Shown here: piece after piece, positions 45,891-58,340 of the stretch
How positions within the stretch are numbered: position 1 is the stretch's first letter
Layout: each line of letters begins with the position of its first letter
Origin: Cladocopium goreaui
Lineage: Eukaryota > Sar > Dinophyceae > Suessiales > Symbiodiniaceae
Length of the DNA stretch: 64,000 nt
Direction of reading: 5' to 3'
Assembly: GCA_947184155.2 (NCBI GenBank)
Contig: CAMXCT020001659.1
Location: 1-64,000 of the forward strand
Made by a program: the position numbers and the translations under genes
Notes under the pieces: generated by a model
Told to the model about the DNA's origin: nothing
What the model saw: the letters and a program-made list of their open reading frames with translations, nothing else
Databases searched by the model: none

Positions 45891-46671
45891 TGTCACAGCC
45901 CAGCTATCCCCGTTCCGAAAACCATCCAAAAGCAGCCGGTTCTCCACCCAGCTTGGTGTTTTGTCATGATTCATCATGATTCCCAGTTTGGTTCTAGGCT
46001 GATTTCGATTGGTTGTCAACAGTTTTGCTGTTAGTCAAGTTGGTTCTGCAAATCGCCAGTTATATGCTGGCTCTATTCCTGCATATGTCATTCCCATGTG
46101 TCCTAACCTTCCGTGGGGCTCACTTCCCTTTTTTTCAGGGGCTTCAGTAGCTAAGATTACGCAGGATTAGCCCACATCTTGTTGGTGAATCGTCGGCTAA
46201 AAAGATGTTGTTTTGATTCTTTCATGTCGATGACCCATTGACCTACACCCCGAGAAAAAGAAACATGGAACTTTAAACTGGTACTATATCCTGTGTCCAA
46301 AGGTCATGTTCCAAACACCATTGAATTAGAGTTCCATGTTAACAACTAGGTTAGCGAACTGGATGGGTACAAACTAGTCCTTTAGTCTTTTGGTATGGGA
46401 TTATCTACGTTCACCAGCTGAGGATTTGTCATTTTTTGTGTATCTAAGATTGGCAATGATTAATCACCATTAATATCCATTAACTATCATTAATCACCAT
46501 TATCAACCATTGTTAACTCTTATAAAACCATGGAAAACACCATTAATTCACTCTAAATGGATAATTCGTATTAGTAGTAAGAATCGCTATTATTAACCAT
46601 TAACAGTAATTATTAGTATTAACCATGGTAATTCCATTATTATTAACATTTATTGGCCAACTCTCAACCAG
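45891..46671. other. No gene seen
   Basis: Around 46370-46460 is a block (TTTAGTCTTTTGGTAT, ATTATCTACGTTCACCAGCT) that also appears at 26450-26530 and 46860-46895, so it is another dispersed repeat. Confidence 0.45.
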
Positions 46672-49600
46672 ACATCACCAAGTTGCTGGATGTCCAGCTT
46701 CACCTGCCGCCGTTTCGACAGGCGGCCTCGCGAAGTTCGGGATCCGAAGCGCGCTGGGCCACGGAGACCCACCCGGCCAAGGTGCCCCGAGGGCCAGCGG
46801 GGACCGTTTCTAAGGTCAATCGGCTGGTTGGGTAGAAACTCATTCCTTAGAATTTGTGTATCAACGGGATTATCTACGTTCACCAGCTAAGATTTTTTTT
46901 TTGGCAGGGTATCTGGCTGATTGGCCATGGTTTTATTCTTAAGCAACAGGCGATAAAGGGATGACAGAAGCTTTGAAGTTTTTGAACGTTTCTCAAGTGT
47001 ATGCGTCCAAATGGGGTTGGATGCAAAAAAAACAGATCCAAGGAACCACGGAGTTGGGTCCATTCGTAGGAACGCATCCATATCAAGTGCATTTAAAAAG
47101 TGGATTGGGGTCGATTGGATAGGCTGACACGTGTTGAAAGCATTTGAAGGCTCATTTTGTTGGGTGCATTTTTTATAGGCCAGCATCGAGTGGCCAACTA
47201 AAAGTCAAGATTTTTGAATGGCACGTAAAACAAAACGCCACGTTTGGTGGGTTCAATCCTGAACCCTGTTGCTGATGATCTAATGAATTTTGTTGCGTTA
47301 CCCGGCCTACACATTATCGCTGCATGATTGCTGTGACATTTTGCAGGGTGGGTGCCATGTAGCGCCCCCTGTTGACCAACTTGGTTTAGTACCCTCTGAT
47401 AATCAAACGTGGCAATGGAACCCCCCTTTCATTTATATTGATCATTTTACCATTAAAAACTCATAAAATCTCCATTTAGTTCGGTTTTTTTCCAGCTTGC
47501 CATGATTTTCGAACCCTGTTGTCTGGGGGTTCGATATTGATTTATACAACATGATTTATCACATGTAAAAAACACGAAGAGGGATATTTTCATTTGGAAG
47601 TGTGGTTCAGGTATAAGTGGATACTAAAAAAACAAACGTTTAGAGCGGGGTTTATATCCCAACTGATGGGGGTTTATACCCTCTGGTAATTTAACGTAGC
47701 TATTGAAAATGGCCATTTATAGTGGATTTTCCCATTAAAAATGGTGATTTTCCATAGTTATATATGTTAAATTACCAGAGGGTAGCCATGGTTATACCAT
47801 GTTATACCCCATGACAATTACCTCCGGCCTGCCCAAAGTAGGGGATCATCGCATGACTAGGTCGAGGCTGTAGACCTCACAACGTTTGGGACGCCCAGAG
47901 GGGGAGAAGCGACATCCTCAAATGAGTTTCTCTGGAAATAGGCTACTACCATCTGATAAACATACAAAAAACTATAGAACATCACCATTTTGAATAGGTA
48001 TATAAATCAACTATTTCGACTGGGGTATGTTCAATAGCAAACTGTTAGTCATTACCAGAGGTAAATTACTGCGGATTCATCATCATTTTCCCCTATGAAA
48101 ATGGGGGTCTACCACATTTTCAGACACACCCACATATTCCTGTTTGGTAATCAAGCAAGAATGGAATTGTTGTCTGGGAAATTCATCTACTGTATGAATT
48201 TTCGGGAATTTTCCCGCACAGCATCTTTGATTACCAGAGGAGGGTACCCTCCCCAGGAAACAGAAGAAACCATAGTCTCAGATTATATGGGATCTCTTCA
48301 TTTTGGAGGCCGTTACTTGGTGTTTAAGGCGTTCCATATTGAGGGGATAGGATTATTTTCCTCGTCATGGATCTTGGAAGATGGTTTTAGTCAAAAGCCT
48401 AGGACTTTCGACAAGGATTTTTTCGTCACTCGCTTTTCGTGTTGACTTGGGTGATGGGAGCATTTTCAGGAACCCCCTGCATTTTAGTGGGTAAAAACAT
48501 GGTTCCCCCTTAAAAAAAAACTTAAACCAATCCATTGAGGGCAACCCCAGAAAAATTCTATGGTTTGGCAGGGGATTTACACATATATATTTGGGACCAT
48601 TTATATCAGGAGTGTTCAATTTTATGATTAGGGGTATAGAATTGTATCAACTGTTTGTGACTGATGTTTTCACTTCTGTTGGTGCCATCACTTGTCACCT
48701 TTCTGATGGCCTACATGTCTGTTTTTTGTTTCCCTGCTGGTTCTCATATTATGTTTTTTTTTTTTTTAATAGTTGCTTCCACCTAGATTCTTAAGCGTAT
48801 CATTGCTTTTTGGGACTCATTTTATTGGTTGAAATCCTGCTTATCTTGCTATAAACGCGCTTAATCAAACCATGTTTATGATGATAGTGGGTCTGTGATT
48901 AATCCAATCAGTTGCATTGGTTCTCATCTATCCGCCTTTGGTTCTCGAATCCGCTTTTCTGTTGCTGAAATCCCCATTTAAGCCACGACATCACTTGTTT
49001 GTTGGCTGGGCTGTGGGTTCCATTTTATTCGAATCGAAATCCAAGTTTCTGTTCATACAACCTCACACAATTTTCAGTGGCTCACATCCATTATGAAAAA
49101 AACAGCATTGTTTGAAATGTTCATCCTTAACATCACTTGTTGGTGGGTAGATAAACATCCAAATTCCTCGTGGTTTTCCCCAAAGAAATTGAAAGTGCAT
49201 CCCATGAATCGTAAGTAACAAGCATACGAAGTAAGCCTGTTGGAATACTACACCCTGGTTATGACTAACAGTTCGCCATGGAAAATCGCCATGCTAATAA
49301 GAACGTAAACCATCTATTTATCTATTTCGATTAGGGCCATGGCTTAACCATGGCGAACTGTAACAAATAACCAGAGGGTACTGCAGTTATTACCCTAGGT
49401 TCTTGATCATTTGCTACTTGTTTTTTTTCTCCAAACCATCAATCCTGATGGTTTGGCTGTTACCTGACATCATGAACCTCCAACTAGTCCGTGTAATTTT
49501 TGTTGCTCATGTAGCTATTCTATCCCCATTGTATCTGTGATGTTCCTATCAACATTCACATCTTAAGTGACTAATTAATCCTAACGCTCTATTTTTCTCA

Positions 49601-52600
49601 TGTGAATATAACTATATTAAGTGACTATATAATAGTTATAGAATTGATTGTCAGACTTTCCAAACACAAATAATTTCTTTGTACTATCAGATAATTTCCT
49701 AAGATATAACTATTTCTTTTGTCATGTTCAATCTTATGTTCTTTGAATTTCTTTGAACATCGAATTGTCAGACTTTCCAACATCTCTCCATGATTGTTGG
49801 CTCGCCAGGCCGGCCCCGGTGCATTTGGCCTTCACCAGTACGGTGCCGTGTCGACGTCGATGGAGTGATGGGTAAAGAACGGTAAGTTGGAGAGTTGTCC
49901 TATGGATTTAGTGGGGGCAAAACATGGAAAAGCTAAGAGGGAAAAACTAATATGGAAATCCATAGGAAAACCATAGGACAATGGTGATTCATCCAGAATT
50001 ACCCTCTGGTAAACATACAAAAAGCTATTGAAAATGGCCCAGTCGAAATAGTGGATTTACCCATTAAAAGCATGGTGATTTTCCATAGCAAACTGTTAGT
50101 TTACCAGAGGGCAATACGGAAATCTCAAAACATCCCCCTTTAAACATCTCAAATTCCATTAAACTCTCCAACCCAAGGTTTATGGAACATTACCATTCTA
50201 ATGGGGTGTCGATGGAGTGAGGGTATCTTTACCAACACGAATAGGGAAAATCATGGAATGTTAATGAGATTTCCAATCACCTGGTTGGTGGTTTGGAACA
50301 TGAGTTTTATGACTTTCCATATGTTGGGAATAATAATCCCAACTGACTTTCATATTTTTCAGAGGGGTTGAAACCACCAACCAGTCACTAATGGGATACT
50401 AATGGGGCTTATACTTAGACTTTGATGGTTGGGGCTTATAATGGAAGTTTAATGGATACTAATGGGATATTCATGATAATGAATGTTGCCACTAATTGAT
50501 AGGGCCTATAGTGGGATACTAATGTGATATTAATGGATTGTGAATGGAATGTTAAGGGGATTATGACCTAGTCTTACATTGTTAGAGTTGCTGAGCTGTA
50601 TTTCGGGGGAAAAAGTCCACAAAAAATAGGACGAAAACAAACCTCACTGCAATAGTGTAAATAGTTGCAAGTTTTGTTCCTATCTTTTTGGGTTACTTTT
50701 CTATCCTTTCTCGGGTGAGCCACGTATCTATCTACTGAGATGAACCACTGACGAATGTACCAAGCCACTTAGATAAAGTAACGTAAGTATAGAGCCTACT
50801 GACCCTGGTTGGTGGTTTGGAACATGAGTTTTATGACTTTCCATATGTTGGGAATAATAATCCCAACTGACTTTCATATTTTTCAGAGGGGTTGAAACCA
50901 CCAACCAGTCACTAATGGGATACTAATGGGGCTTATACTTAGACTTTCCATATGTTGGGAATAATCATCCTAACCGACGAACTCGTATTTTTCAGCGGGG
51001 TAGGTCAACCACCAACCAGGACCTGCTTCTGATGATGCTAACGTGTATGGGTATCATGACTAACCCAGTTCTTACATCATCCCTTCAAATAGTTCCATCA
51101 GTGTTCCATTTAGGTATATATAGCCCTTTCAATATTTCGTATATAGCCCGGTTAATTAAGAAAAATAACCATTACTTATTTATCCTTGTGAACGAATCAT
51201 TGGGCTGGTTAACCCATACGCATATCACATTTTTTGCTGGTTAATTCCCTGTGAATCATCATAAAATCCCATGCGTTCCCATTTAATCTCGATGTTGAAT
51301 GGTTAAATCCGCATCTAAATGGCATTCTTTTGTAGTTACATCCCCAAAGAATCACACTTAAAATGAAAATCCCCAACTTAAAATCAACATTTATACCAGG
51401 TAATTTAGAGATTCCATCTAGTTCGCCATTCTTCCACATAATCCTCATATTCTGTAATGATTCGTTATCCCTGAAAATTGTCGTAATTCCCAATAATAAA
51501 CCATCTCCAATGTTACCAAACGTGGGTGTTTTTTTCGACATCACCCAAAAGGGTGTTTATGATTGGGTTGGAAAATTAAGGAAAACTAATGGAAAATCAG
51601 GGAAAACTATTGGAAAATTAAGGAAAACTAATAGCACACCAAAAACAAAGAAAAACAAAACCCCAAAAAAAAACATAACGCTTTTATTCCATCAACAAAG
51701 ACATTCAGATCCCATGAAATCCATACTCTTTCGTGATTTTTTCTTTGGTTTTCCCGTGAAACTCCATTAAAACCAGGATTTTCCCCTGGTTTTTTTCGAA
51801 GCCCCCACCGCAGGTGCCCCCACCGCCGGCCACGAGCACGGCAGCGCCAGCCGCGGCACAGAGGGTGGCAGAGGCGGTGATGAAAGCCTCCGAGCTGCTC
51901 CGGCAGATCGACGGGGAAACCGTTAATGTCAACCCCGGATTGATAAACCATGGTTTATTACCCTCTGGTAAACATACAAAAAACTATGGAAAATCACCAT
52001 TTAAAATAGGTAAATCAACTATCAATGGGCTATTTTCAATAGCTATGTTAGTTTACCAGAGGGTAATTAGGGGGTACTCCTCCAGTAGTGATTTGATACT
52101 TAAATGGTACCTTGCCAATTAAACTGCCGCAAACGGGGTTGATTTTGATCCAGGGTTGACATTAAAACCATGGGATGTCATGGGGATTTTCCATGGGGAT
52201 TTTTGGGGTTTTAATGTCATGGGATGTCATGGGATGTGGTGGGATTCTACTGGGATATAATGAGATTTTCCAGCGACCTTTGATTGCCGGATGGTAGATA
52301 GATCTGGGTAAATTATGACGACCTCACTGTTCTCCCTCACTGGAAATCATAGTTAGTAAGGGAAATCATCCCCAAATGGCCGCAAGATTCAGGTTAGTGA
52401 ATTATTATAATTTACCCAGATAGATGTAAATAGAAAGTACAGATTTACATCAACATCCAAGCGGTTTGGGGGTGAACATGGAACCTGAAACTTGGTAAGG
52501 CTTTGAATTTTTGTTCACCTGGGATTTTTGTTATCCCAATATGAAGATATGAACGAAGAACTAGGGCACATCAACCGAAACAGGAATGGGGAAAACGAGT

Positions 52601-54339
52601 GCAGGGATGTGCAGGGTATTTCTTGGGTAACTACTGTAGATAAAGGAAAAACAACAACATATAAAAACAACTGCAGGATGAATGGCGATCATTGGCGGTC
52701 AAATTGCAGAAACATGGTGTTTTGACACACTATATATTTGGCAATGTCAATTACAGAAACATTTAGTATCACCAACATGCTGCCATATGTATATTTACGT
52801 TCAGTATTTGTCATTATTTTACCTTGTTTTACTATTCAATATATAGTGATAGCTATGGAAACATCAAAAACTGCTGCTTAGTGGCTGGTGCCGACAGGCG
52901 CATGGTAAACATCCCATTATTTTCTTTGGCTTTCGTAACCGTCTGTTTGGTTTATCGGATTTTGTAACCAGTCCACTGGCACAGAATCTGAAACCTTTTG
53001 CGGGTCAACAATTCGGCAATCCAACAGTTTGAATTACCATGATTTACCATTTCTACGTTTTCACCAAAATGCCAAACTGTGAGCACTTAGTTATTTAACA
53101 TACCATTGAAATCCCATTGAAGCATCATTAGAATAACAATTTTTGGCCGGTAAACTCACTAACTTCGTGATTTCTAGTGGATTTTCTCATTTCAACCTCC
53201 ATTTACAGTGGATTTTCACATCAATAGTCCATTCTAATCCCATTACGATCCAATCAAATCCACTATATTGCCATTAATGGTCCATTCTCCCATTCTAATT
53301 CCATTAAAACACTATCAAATCCCAATAAAATCACTGTAAAATTAATATCTATATATATATATACATATTATGTAGATATCATATATATATATATATTATA
53401 TAGATATCATATATATATATAGATATCACATATATATATATATATCCCATTAATAGCCCAGGAATCGCCCAGGACTCTTGATTGGATTCATATAGATTTT
53501 ATGGTGATTTTATGGGATGTGATAGTGTTTAACCATGTTTAACCCATCCTGCAGTCGGTGGTGCCCCCCCAGTCGCGATTTAGCTCCCTCAGGCTCCACC
53601 TTGCTTAAATAATCATGCAATTGTGGGGCCCCCAAACGTTATAAGTTGGTTTATAAGCCCATCTAACTATGGTTATAACTTATAACTACCATAAACCCTA
53701 CAGGATGGGGCCCCCCTAGTTATAAGTTGGTTTATAAACCCCATGAATACCATAGTTATCTAGTTCGTTATATCTACCATAAACCATAGTTAATTCAGCC
53801 ATTTATAAACCAACTTTTTACGCTATCCAACGGGGGCCCCATCCTGTAGTTATTGGAGTTATGTTCACCAACTGAATGCTATCGAACGGGGGCACCACCT
53901 TGCATAAACCCTACAATGTGAGGCCCCCAAGATAGCGTTCAGTTGGTTTATAACTCCAGTAACTATGGTTTATAGGTGATATATCTATAGTTAATATTAG
54001 TTAATGGGGTTTATAAACCAATTTATAACATTTGGGGGGCACCACATTGTAGTGAAATTAGATTTTCCATAGCAAACTCTTAGTTTACCAGAGGGTATGT
54101 TTGTTGGTTTATAATGGTTTATAAACCCCATGAATACTCTAGAATACTATAGATATATATCTGCCATAAACCCGAGTGAAATTGGAGTTATATCTACCAC
54201 CCAAGGTGCACACCGCGACGGCCTTTAGGCATTCGCAGCTCCCGGTGCCGGAAGAACTGGCCTCCGCCGCCGCCGCCGGCGCGGCGGCCGCGGATCGGCC
54301 CGAGGGGTCGCTGTCGCCCGAGGCGGGCGGGGGGGAAAC
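46672..54339 (+). CDS. Exons of a long unknown plus-strand gene (segment 3)
   Basis: Exons 46672-46814 (acceptor CAACCAG, donor AAG|GTCAAT), 49809-49847 (or to 49871), 51814-51921 (acceptor CCGCAG, donor ACC|GTTAAT) and 54206-54339 (acceptor CCCAAG, donor AC|GTGGGA). The middle junctions are all phase 0, and the 44094 exon would join in phase as G|AC. Residues include TKLLDVQLHLPPFRQAASRS, a proline-rich PPPPATSTAAP followed by the helix AAQRVAEAVMKASELLRQID, and an Ala-rich segment with PVPEELASAAAAGAAAADRP. GC content rises sharply in each exon. The picture is a linker-rich protein with helical segments; no domain is recognised. Confidence 0.45.
46815..47677. other. Intronic sequence; C-type fragment
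   Basis: A family C left end, ACCCTCTGATAATCAAACGT, starts at 47391 and a weak right arm fades out near 47500. A GGGTATCT-containing dispersed block lies at 46860-46915. Confidence 0.4.
47678..47783. repeat. Family A element (A17)
   Basis: ACCCTCTGGTAATTTAACGT ... TTAAATTACCAGAGGGTA; close to A13 and A5 in its arm sequence. Confidence 0.9.
47947..48063. repeat. Family A element (A18)
   Basis: ACCATCTGATAAACATACAA ... AGTCATTACCAGAGGTA; the donor GT is lost (GATAA). Confidence 0.75.
48139..48245. repeat. Family C element (C3)
   Basis: CCTGTTTGGTAATCAAGCAA ... CATCTTTGATTACCAGAGGA; arms are shortened. Confidence 0.6.
48246..49251. other. No gene seen
   Basis: An open frame over 48095-48445 starts inside C3 and is not supported. 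Pyrimidine-rich sequence continues to 49200. Confidence 0.35.
49252..49380. repeat. Family A element (A19)
   Basis: ACCCTGGTTATGACTAACAG ... AACTGTAACAAATAACCAGA; longer centre with AGAACGTAAACC. Confidence 0.7.
50001..50113. repeat. Family A element (A20)
   Basis: ACCCTCTGGTAAACATACAA ... AGTTTACCAGAGGGCA. Confidence 0.85.
50281..50384. repeat. Family B element (B12)
   Basis: Left member of a 143-bp exact duplication (50281-50423 = 50805-50947) that includes B12/B13 and 39 bp of 3' flank. Confidence 0.9.
50805..51019. repeat. Family B element (B13) fused to a second B right half
   Basis: 50805-50908 is identical to B12. After the shared flank, 50948-51019 carries only the right half of another B copy, closing with CAACCACCAACCAG. 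The join lies in the word GACTTT, which occurs in both flank and element. Confidence 0.85.
51020..51813. other. No confident gene; AT-rich
   Basis: The open frame at 51363-51770 is Lys/Asn/Ile-rich and follows base composition; it lacks splice sites. Confidence 0.4.
51960..52065. repeat. Family A element (A21)
   Basis: ACCCTCTGGTAAACATACAA ... AGTTTACCAGAGGGTA, 38 bp after the 51814-51921 exon, whose frame stays open into the element. Confidence 0.9.
52066..53697. other. No gene seen; TA microsatellite
   Basis: A TA-rich block with three TATAGATATCAYATATATAT units spans about 53346-53445. Confidence 0.45.
53698..53849. repeat. Long inverted repeat around a GGGGCCCC unit
   Basis: CTACAGGATGGGGCCCCC with TTATAAGTTGGTTTATAA is mirrored at 53812-53849 (TTATAAACCAAC ... 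GGGGCCCCATCCTGTAG). Related half-units recur on both sides from 53630 to 54060. A family A right-half fragment (TTTACCAGAGGGTA) ends at 54098. Confidence 0.75.
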
Positions 54340-55021
54340 GTGGGAAAAGCGCTGGGGCCGTGGGGAGTTCATGGAAAAAACATGGGAAAAACATGGGAAA
54401 TTCGGAAAGACTCGGAAAACTCGGGGAAAATATAGGAAAAATATAGGAAATATTGGAAAACCATGGAAAAACACTGGAAAACACATGGGAAAAGCGATGA
54501 AAAAACGGGGAACAACCATAGGAAAAGGCGATGGTAAAACTGGGAACAACCATGGAAAGCAAGTCGGACACGAAATGGACAAATTTGAAAAACATGCGAT
54601 TTTTTCTCCCACGTATGGTTATTTTTGGAAAAATGTTTTACATTTTCGGATGCCAGCAATTGTTGCCATTTTTTGTTTTGGACGTTCTCGCTGGTCAACA
54701 TCCCATGAATTTGTTGCTTGGTAGACCCATGAATTTGTTGCTTGGTAGACCTGCTTGTTTTGGGTGGAACCTTCACTTAACACATCTTAACACCGAATTG
54801 AACGGGATGGATCCAGTATGTTCCCCAGTGCTGTGTGATCTGAAAATATATATTATCCTCGACCTCAACACGACCTCACCATACATGATTGCATGTTTGC
54901 GAAAGGTGTCATCTATCAAGACGTGATATCCATAATTCTGGGTAAACCAAACAGTTGAATAGCTCACTCCGTAGTTCAGGTATGTATTGTACCTCTGCAG
55001 CCAAAAGCGACATTTGTAGGA

Positions 55022-55201
55022 ACCCTCTATTACTGTAATCAACCATGGCAATGGGAAATTCACCATTTAGTTTGATGTTTTTCCCATTCAAACCTCATTT
55101 TTCCCCTGTCTGTACGAACGTGCCTTGCAGGCTCATGTGCCAAGCTCACACCTAATTTCTCGGGCATTTCCCAGCTTGCCAAGTTTGATTAGCGGAGGGT
55201 A
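55022..55201. repeat. Family C element (C4), long centre
   Basis: ACCCTCTATTACTGTAATCA ... CCAAGTTTGATTAGCGGAGG; 180 bp, with extra GC-rich sequence at the centre. Confidence 0.6.
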
Positions 55202-55426
55202 TATCATCATTCTCCCATTTTATCCCATTTCCCCTTAACAATTCCCTATATATCCTTACCCCAACACATTGATCAATATAAAACTGAGATCAGTATCCAT
55301 TCATATCCTATGATTATCCCACTATTATCCCTATCAAACCATATAGACTACCATTATTTGGGATAGTAATGGGATAATGGATGGTAGTAGATGTTGAATG
55401 ACTGCCTCATTTTCCCCCCCTCACAG

Positions 55427-56645
55427 GCTATCGCGGAAGTAGTGACTTGGACAAAGCCCTGTAGAGCCCGAAGACTAGTGGATGAGGATACCTGCGTCAA
55501 CCTGGGTTAGATGCGAACTAATCCCTTCCCCCTAACATTAAACACCCCTTAGAAACCATGGTTTAGTAGGGAATTTCCACATAATATTAGGGTGATGGAA
55601 TTATATAGTAACTTTAATTTTTTGCTATCAGTGATGAAATTACTAACCAGCGCAAGATTTGATTTTTTGATAGGCATCTAAGATTCACCATGATACCAGG
55701 CTGATCCCTTTCTACCAAATATCTGGGCAAATCTCACGTTGCGACTGAACCCGCCTGGACTCATGTTTTTTTGGAAACAAGAGGTGATGGAACAGCAACA
55801 ACGAGAACACTTCAGATATCTTCAGATGATGTGCAAATATGCACATCTGCAAAACTGTCAAGAATCATGATAGGAGTGCATTCCACACCACTCAAACACG
55901 ACATGACACCTAGGATCCGTTTGGGCATCCCCTGTCCCAATAGATGTCCGCAAAACCCCTGGAAGGTTGATGCACTTCCTAGCTTTGTTTTCATCATTCC
56001 GAAACCCTGCAAGAAGCAGAGTTTTAGTCTGGAACATTCGTATGTAAATCATTTGGCAAAATGTGTCGTTAAATGCTGATTGGTGGTTTGGAACATGAAT
56101 TTATTTTTCCATTCAGTTGGGAATTTCATCATCCCAACTGACAAACTCATATTTTTCAGGTTGAAACCACCAACCAGAATATATGGTCACTTGAACCTTT
56201 GCAGCGTGTCCCCAGATGCCGGCTTCAGTGCGCCACCAGGATGGTAGTTCAAGCACGTTTTCCCCATACTTCACAGGTTTCCAACGTTTCTATCTATGAC
56301 TTCCCCTGTGTTTGGCCTATAAACCTCTGATTTTCCCATGGTTCCCCCATGATTTTCATGGTTTTGGGGCTATAAACCTTTGATTTTCCCTATCATTTTC
56401 CATATTCCTATGATTTTGATGGTTTTGGGGCTATAAACCTTTGATTTTCCCTATCATGTTCCATATTCCTATGGGCTTTTTTTGAAAACATGTGTTTTTC
56501 CCATTTTCCCCAGGGTTTTGCCCAGTTTTTGGGCCATCCCCGGTGGCCGTAAATAGCCAAATGGCCCAGGCCAAGGGGACCGGAGTGTCAACTCCGATTC
56601 TGCAGAGGCTCAAGAGCTCTCTGAAGGCTGCGGCCTGGCAGCAAG
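55427..56645 (+). CDS. Two exons of an unknown plus-strand gene
   Basis: Exon 55427-55505 follows the strongest acceptor in the window (long pyrimidine tract, TCACAG) and ends G|GTTAGA. Exon 56514-56645 follows a second good tract (TTTTCCCCAG) and ends G|GTGAAG. They join in phase as G|GG. Residues include AIAEVVTWTKPCRARRLVDE, then FGPSPVAVNSQMAQAK and a basic helix with LQRLKSSLKAAAWQQ. The intron holds family B copy B14. It may continue the long gene to its left, but phase with the 54339 exon needs an alternative donor. Family not recognised. Confidence 0.45.
55771..56074. other. Region open on both strands inside an intron
   Basis: The plus strand reads 102 codons and the minus strand about 66 (a frame with FCGHLLGQGMPKRILGVMSC). 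No splice pair favours either. Possibly a nested or decayed coding sequence. Confidence 0.25.
56076..56178. repeat. Family B element (B14)
   Basis: CTGATTGGTGGTTTGGAACA ... TTGAAACCACCAACCAG; lies in the intron between 55505 and 56514. Confidence 0.85.
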
Positions 56646-57007
56646 GTGAAGACATGTGAAAACCGCTGAGTTCATACAGAAAAAAACTGGGTAATTATAG
56701 ATTAATCACCATTAAATCACCATTTTCCTATGGTTTTCCTATGGTTTTCCAATGGGAATCACCATTTTTAAATGGAGCCTTTAGAAATATCTTTACATTA
56801 AGCTGGGTAAATTTGATCACGACCGAAGCCTGTTCTCCCAAGCCCTGGAATCATGGTTTATGTTAGGGAACTCATCCCCTTTTATGGCCGCAAGATTCAG
56901 GTTAGTGAAACATTATAATTTACCCAGAGTTATGTTTGTTGGTTTCCAAACCCCATGAATACTAGTTCGTTGTATCTACCATTAAACCATACCAGTTATG
57001 CTTCATG

Positions 57008-57011
<4 letters not shown>

Positions 57012-57039
<28 letters not shown>

Positions 57040-57042
57040 AAA
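57012..57042. repeat. (GA)n microsatellite
   Basis: About fourteen consecutive GA units. TA tracts follow at 57108-57126. Confidence 0.9.
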
Positions 57043-57166
57043 TGGGTCCCAAGGAAGTACGATTTAAACATAATTACTGGGATGTCTTCAGGACATATAT
57101 ACATTATACGTATATATATATATATAATTCTGTACATATGTGCAACTTGGGGATATGTATAAATAT

Positions 57167-57275
57167 CTGGTTGGTGGTTTGGAACATTTGGATTATTTGT
57201 CCATTTCATATATGGGATGTCATCCTTCCCATTGACGAACTCATATTTTTCAAGATGGTTAAAACCACCAACCAG
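57167..57275. repeat. Family B element (B15)
   Basis: CTGGTTGGTGGTTTGGAACA ... TAAAACCACCAACCAG; B3 subtype. Confidence 0.85.
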
Positions 57276-57540
57276 ATGAGAATTATTGATTACATTGCCA
57301 TTAAACCCCATGAATCCCAATCAAGCCCCTCTAAACCTCATTAAACCCCATTAAAGTCTCATCACACCCTTTTTGAAACACCATCAAACCCTTAAAAAAA
57401 CATGAGGCCTCATTTAAAAGCTCATTAAACATGAATAAAACCAGCTTAAAACACCATGAAGCCTCCCTTTTTCAGCCCCCCTTCCCATTAAAACCAGCCA
57501 GCACCGGGTCATCCGGGATCCGAGCCGAGCCCAACCTTAG

Positions 57541-57630
57541 GTGGATTGCAAGTACTACGGTGCCATCATGGCCATGTGGAATAGCGCCAGCTTGGCGCGC
57601 GACGGCACGGATGTGGCCATCAAGGCGAGG
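57541..57630 (+). CDS. Exon of an unknown plus-strand gene
   Basis: Follows the acceptor CCTTAG in phase 0 and reads VDCKYYGAIMAMWNSASLAR, then DGTDVAIKAR. The 3' end is unclear because 57628-57680 is a run of GGATCC/GATCTC half-palindromes. The overlapping frame from 57431 is Pro/Arg-biased and less likely. Family not recognised. Confidence 0.4.
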
Positions 57631-58090
57631 GATCCGAGGGATCCGGATCCGGGAGATCTACGGATCTCCCGGATCCGGGAGATCAATGGAAGATCTCGGA
57701 GAATTCACCAGCAAAATGCATATCTGGCCAGGATTTGGCCCAAAAGGGCTGTTTCCCAAGGATCCCAGAAGGCAGTTTTAATTGCAGGATTCCAAGCCAG
57801 CAAGGTCCCAAAATCTGGCTCCAAAAGGCTCCTACAAATGGGGGTAATATGATGGTTCAGTGGAAGATATTTCGATGAACTTGATCGTGACCTCAACCTG
57901 ACGTCACCTGAATGATGGTTTATATATGTCAAATCCCTCCAAATGACTCTATTTCAGCTATTTCTCATCGTGAATTACTACAATCAGCTACTAACACATA
58001 GCATTCCATGTGGCGACATCATTCCCCAAAAAGATCAACAAATCACCTGAAATGAAGCAACATCATATCATCCCGCAGGAACAGATTTTT

Positions 58091-58195
58091 CCCTCTGGTA
58101 AACTGTTACACAACTATGGAAAATCACCATTTTTGATGGGTAAATCAACTATAAATGTGCCATTTTCAATAGCTATGTTAGTTTACCGGGGAGTA
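58091..58195. repeat. Family A element (A22)
   Basis: CCCTCTGGTAAACTGTTACA ... AGTTTACCGGGGAGTA. Confidence 0.85.
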
Positions 58196-58239
58196 TATAT
58201 TTTATTGGATCCCATTAGGTCCCTAAGTCCCGACTTCAG

Positions 58240-58340
58240 TCCAAGATTCACCGTATTTCGAGAAACAGAAGTTCCAGGTGAAGAAAGTCGTCACTGTCTC
58301 TGCGGACGCGGGATTTTCAGTGGAGCAACAGGCAGAGTGA
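58240..58340 (+). CDS. Terminal exon of an unknown plus-strand gene
   Basis: Follows the acceptor GACTTCAG and reads QDSPYFEKQKFQVKKVVTVS, then ADAGFSVEQQAE and TGA. It is soluble, strand-like, with Lys and Val alternating. If correct, it ends one of the plus-strand genes, so the blocks further right belong to another gene. A 198-codon frame overlapping it in another register runs through A22 and is rejected. Confidence 0.4.

Noticed and set aside
51363-51770. 135-codon plus-strand frame
   Set aside because: Lys/Asn/Ile-rich, repeats GKLRKTN from a short tandem repeat, and lacks splice sites.
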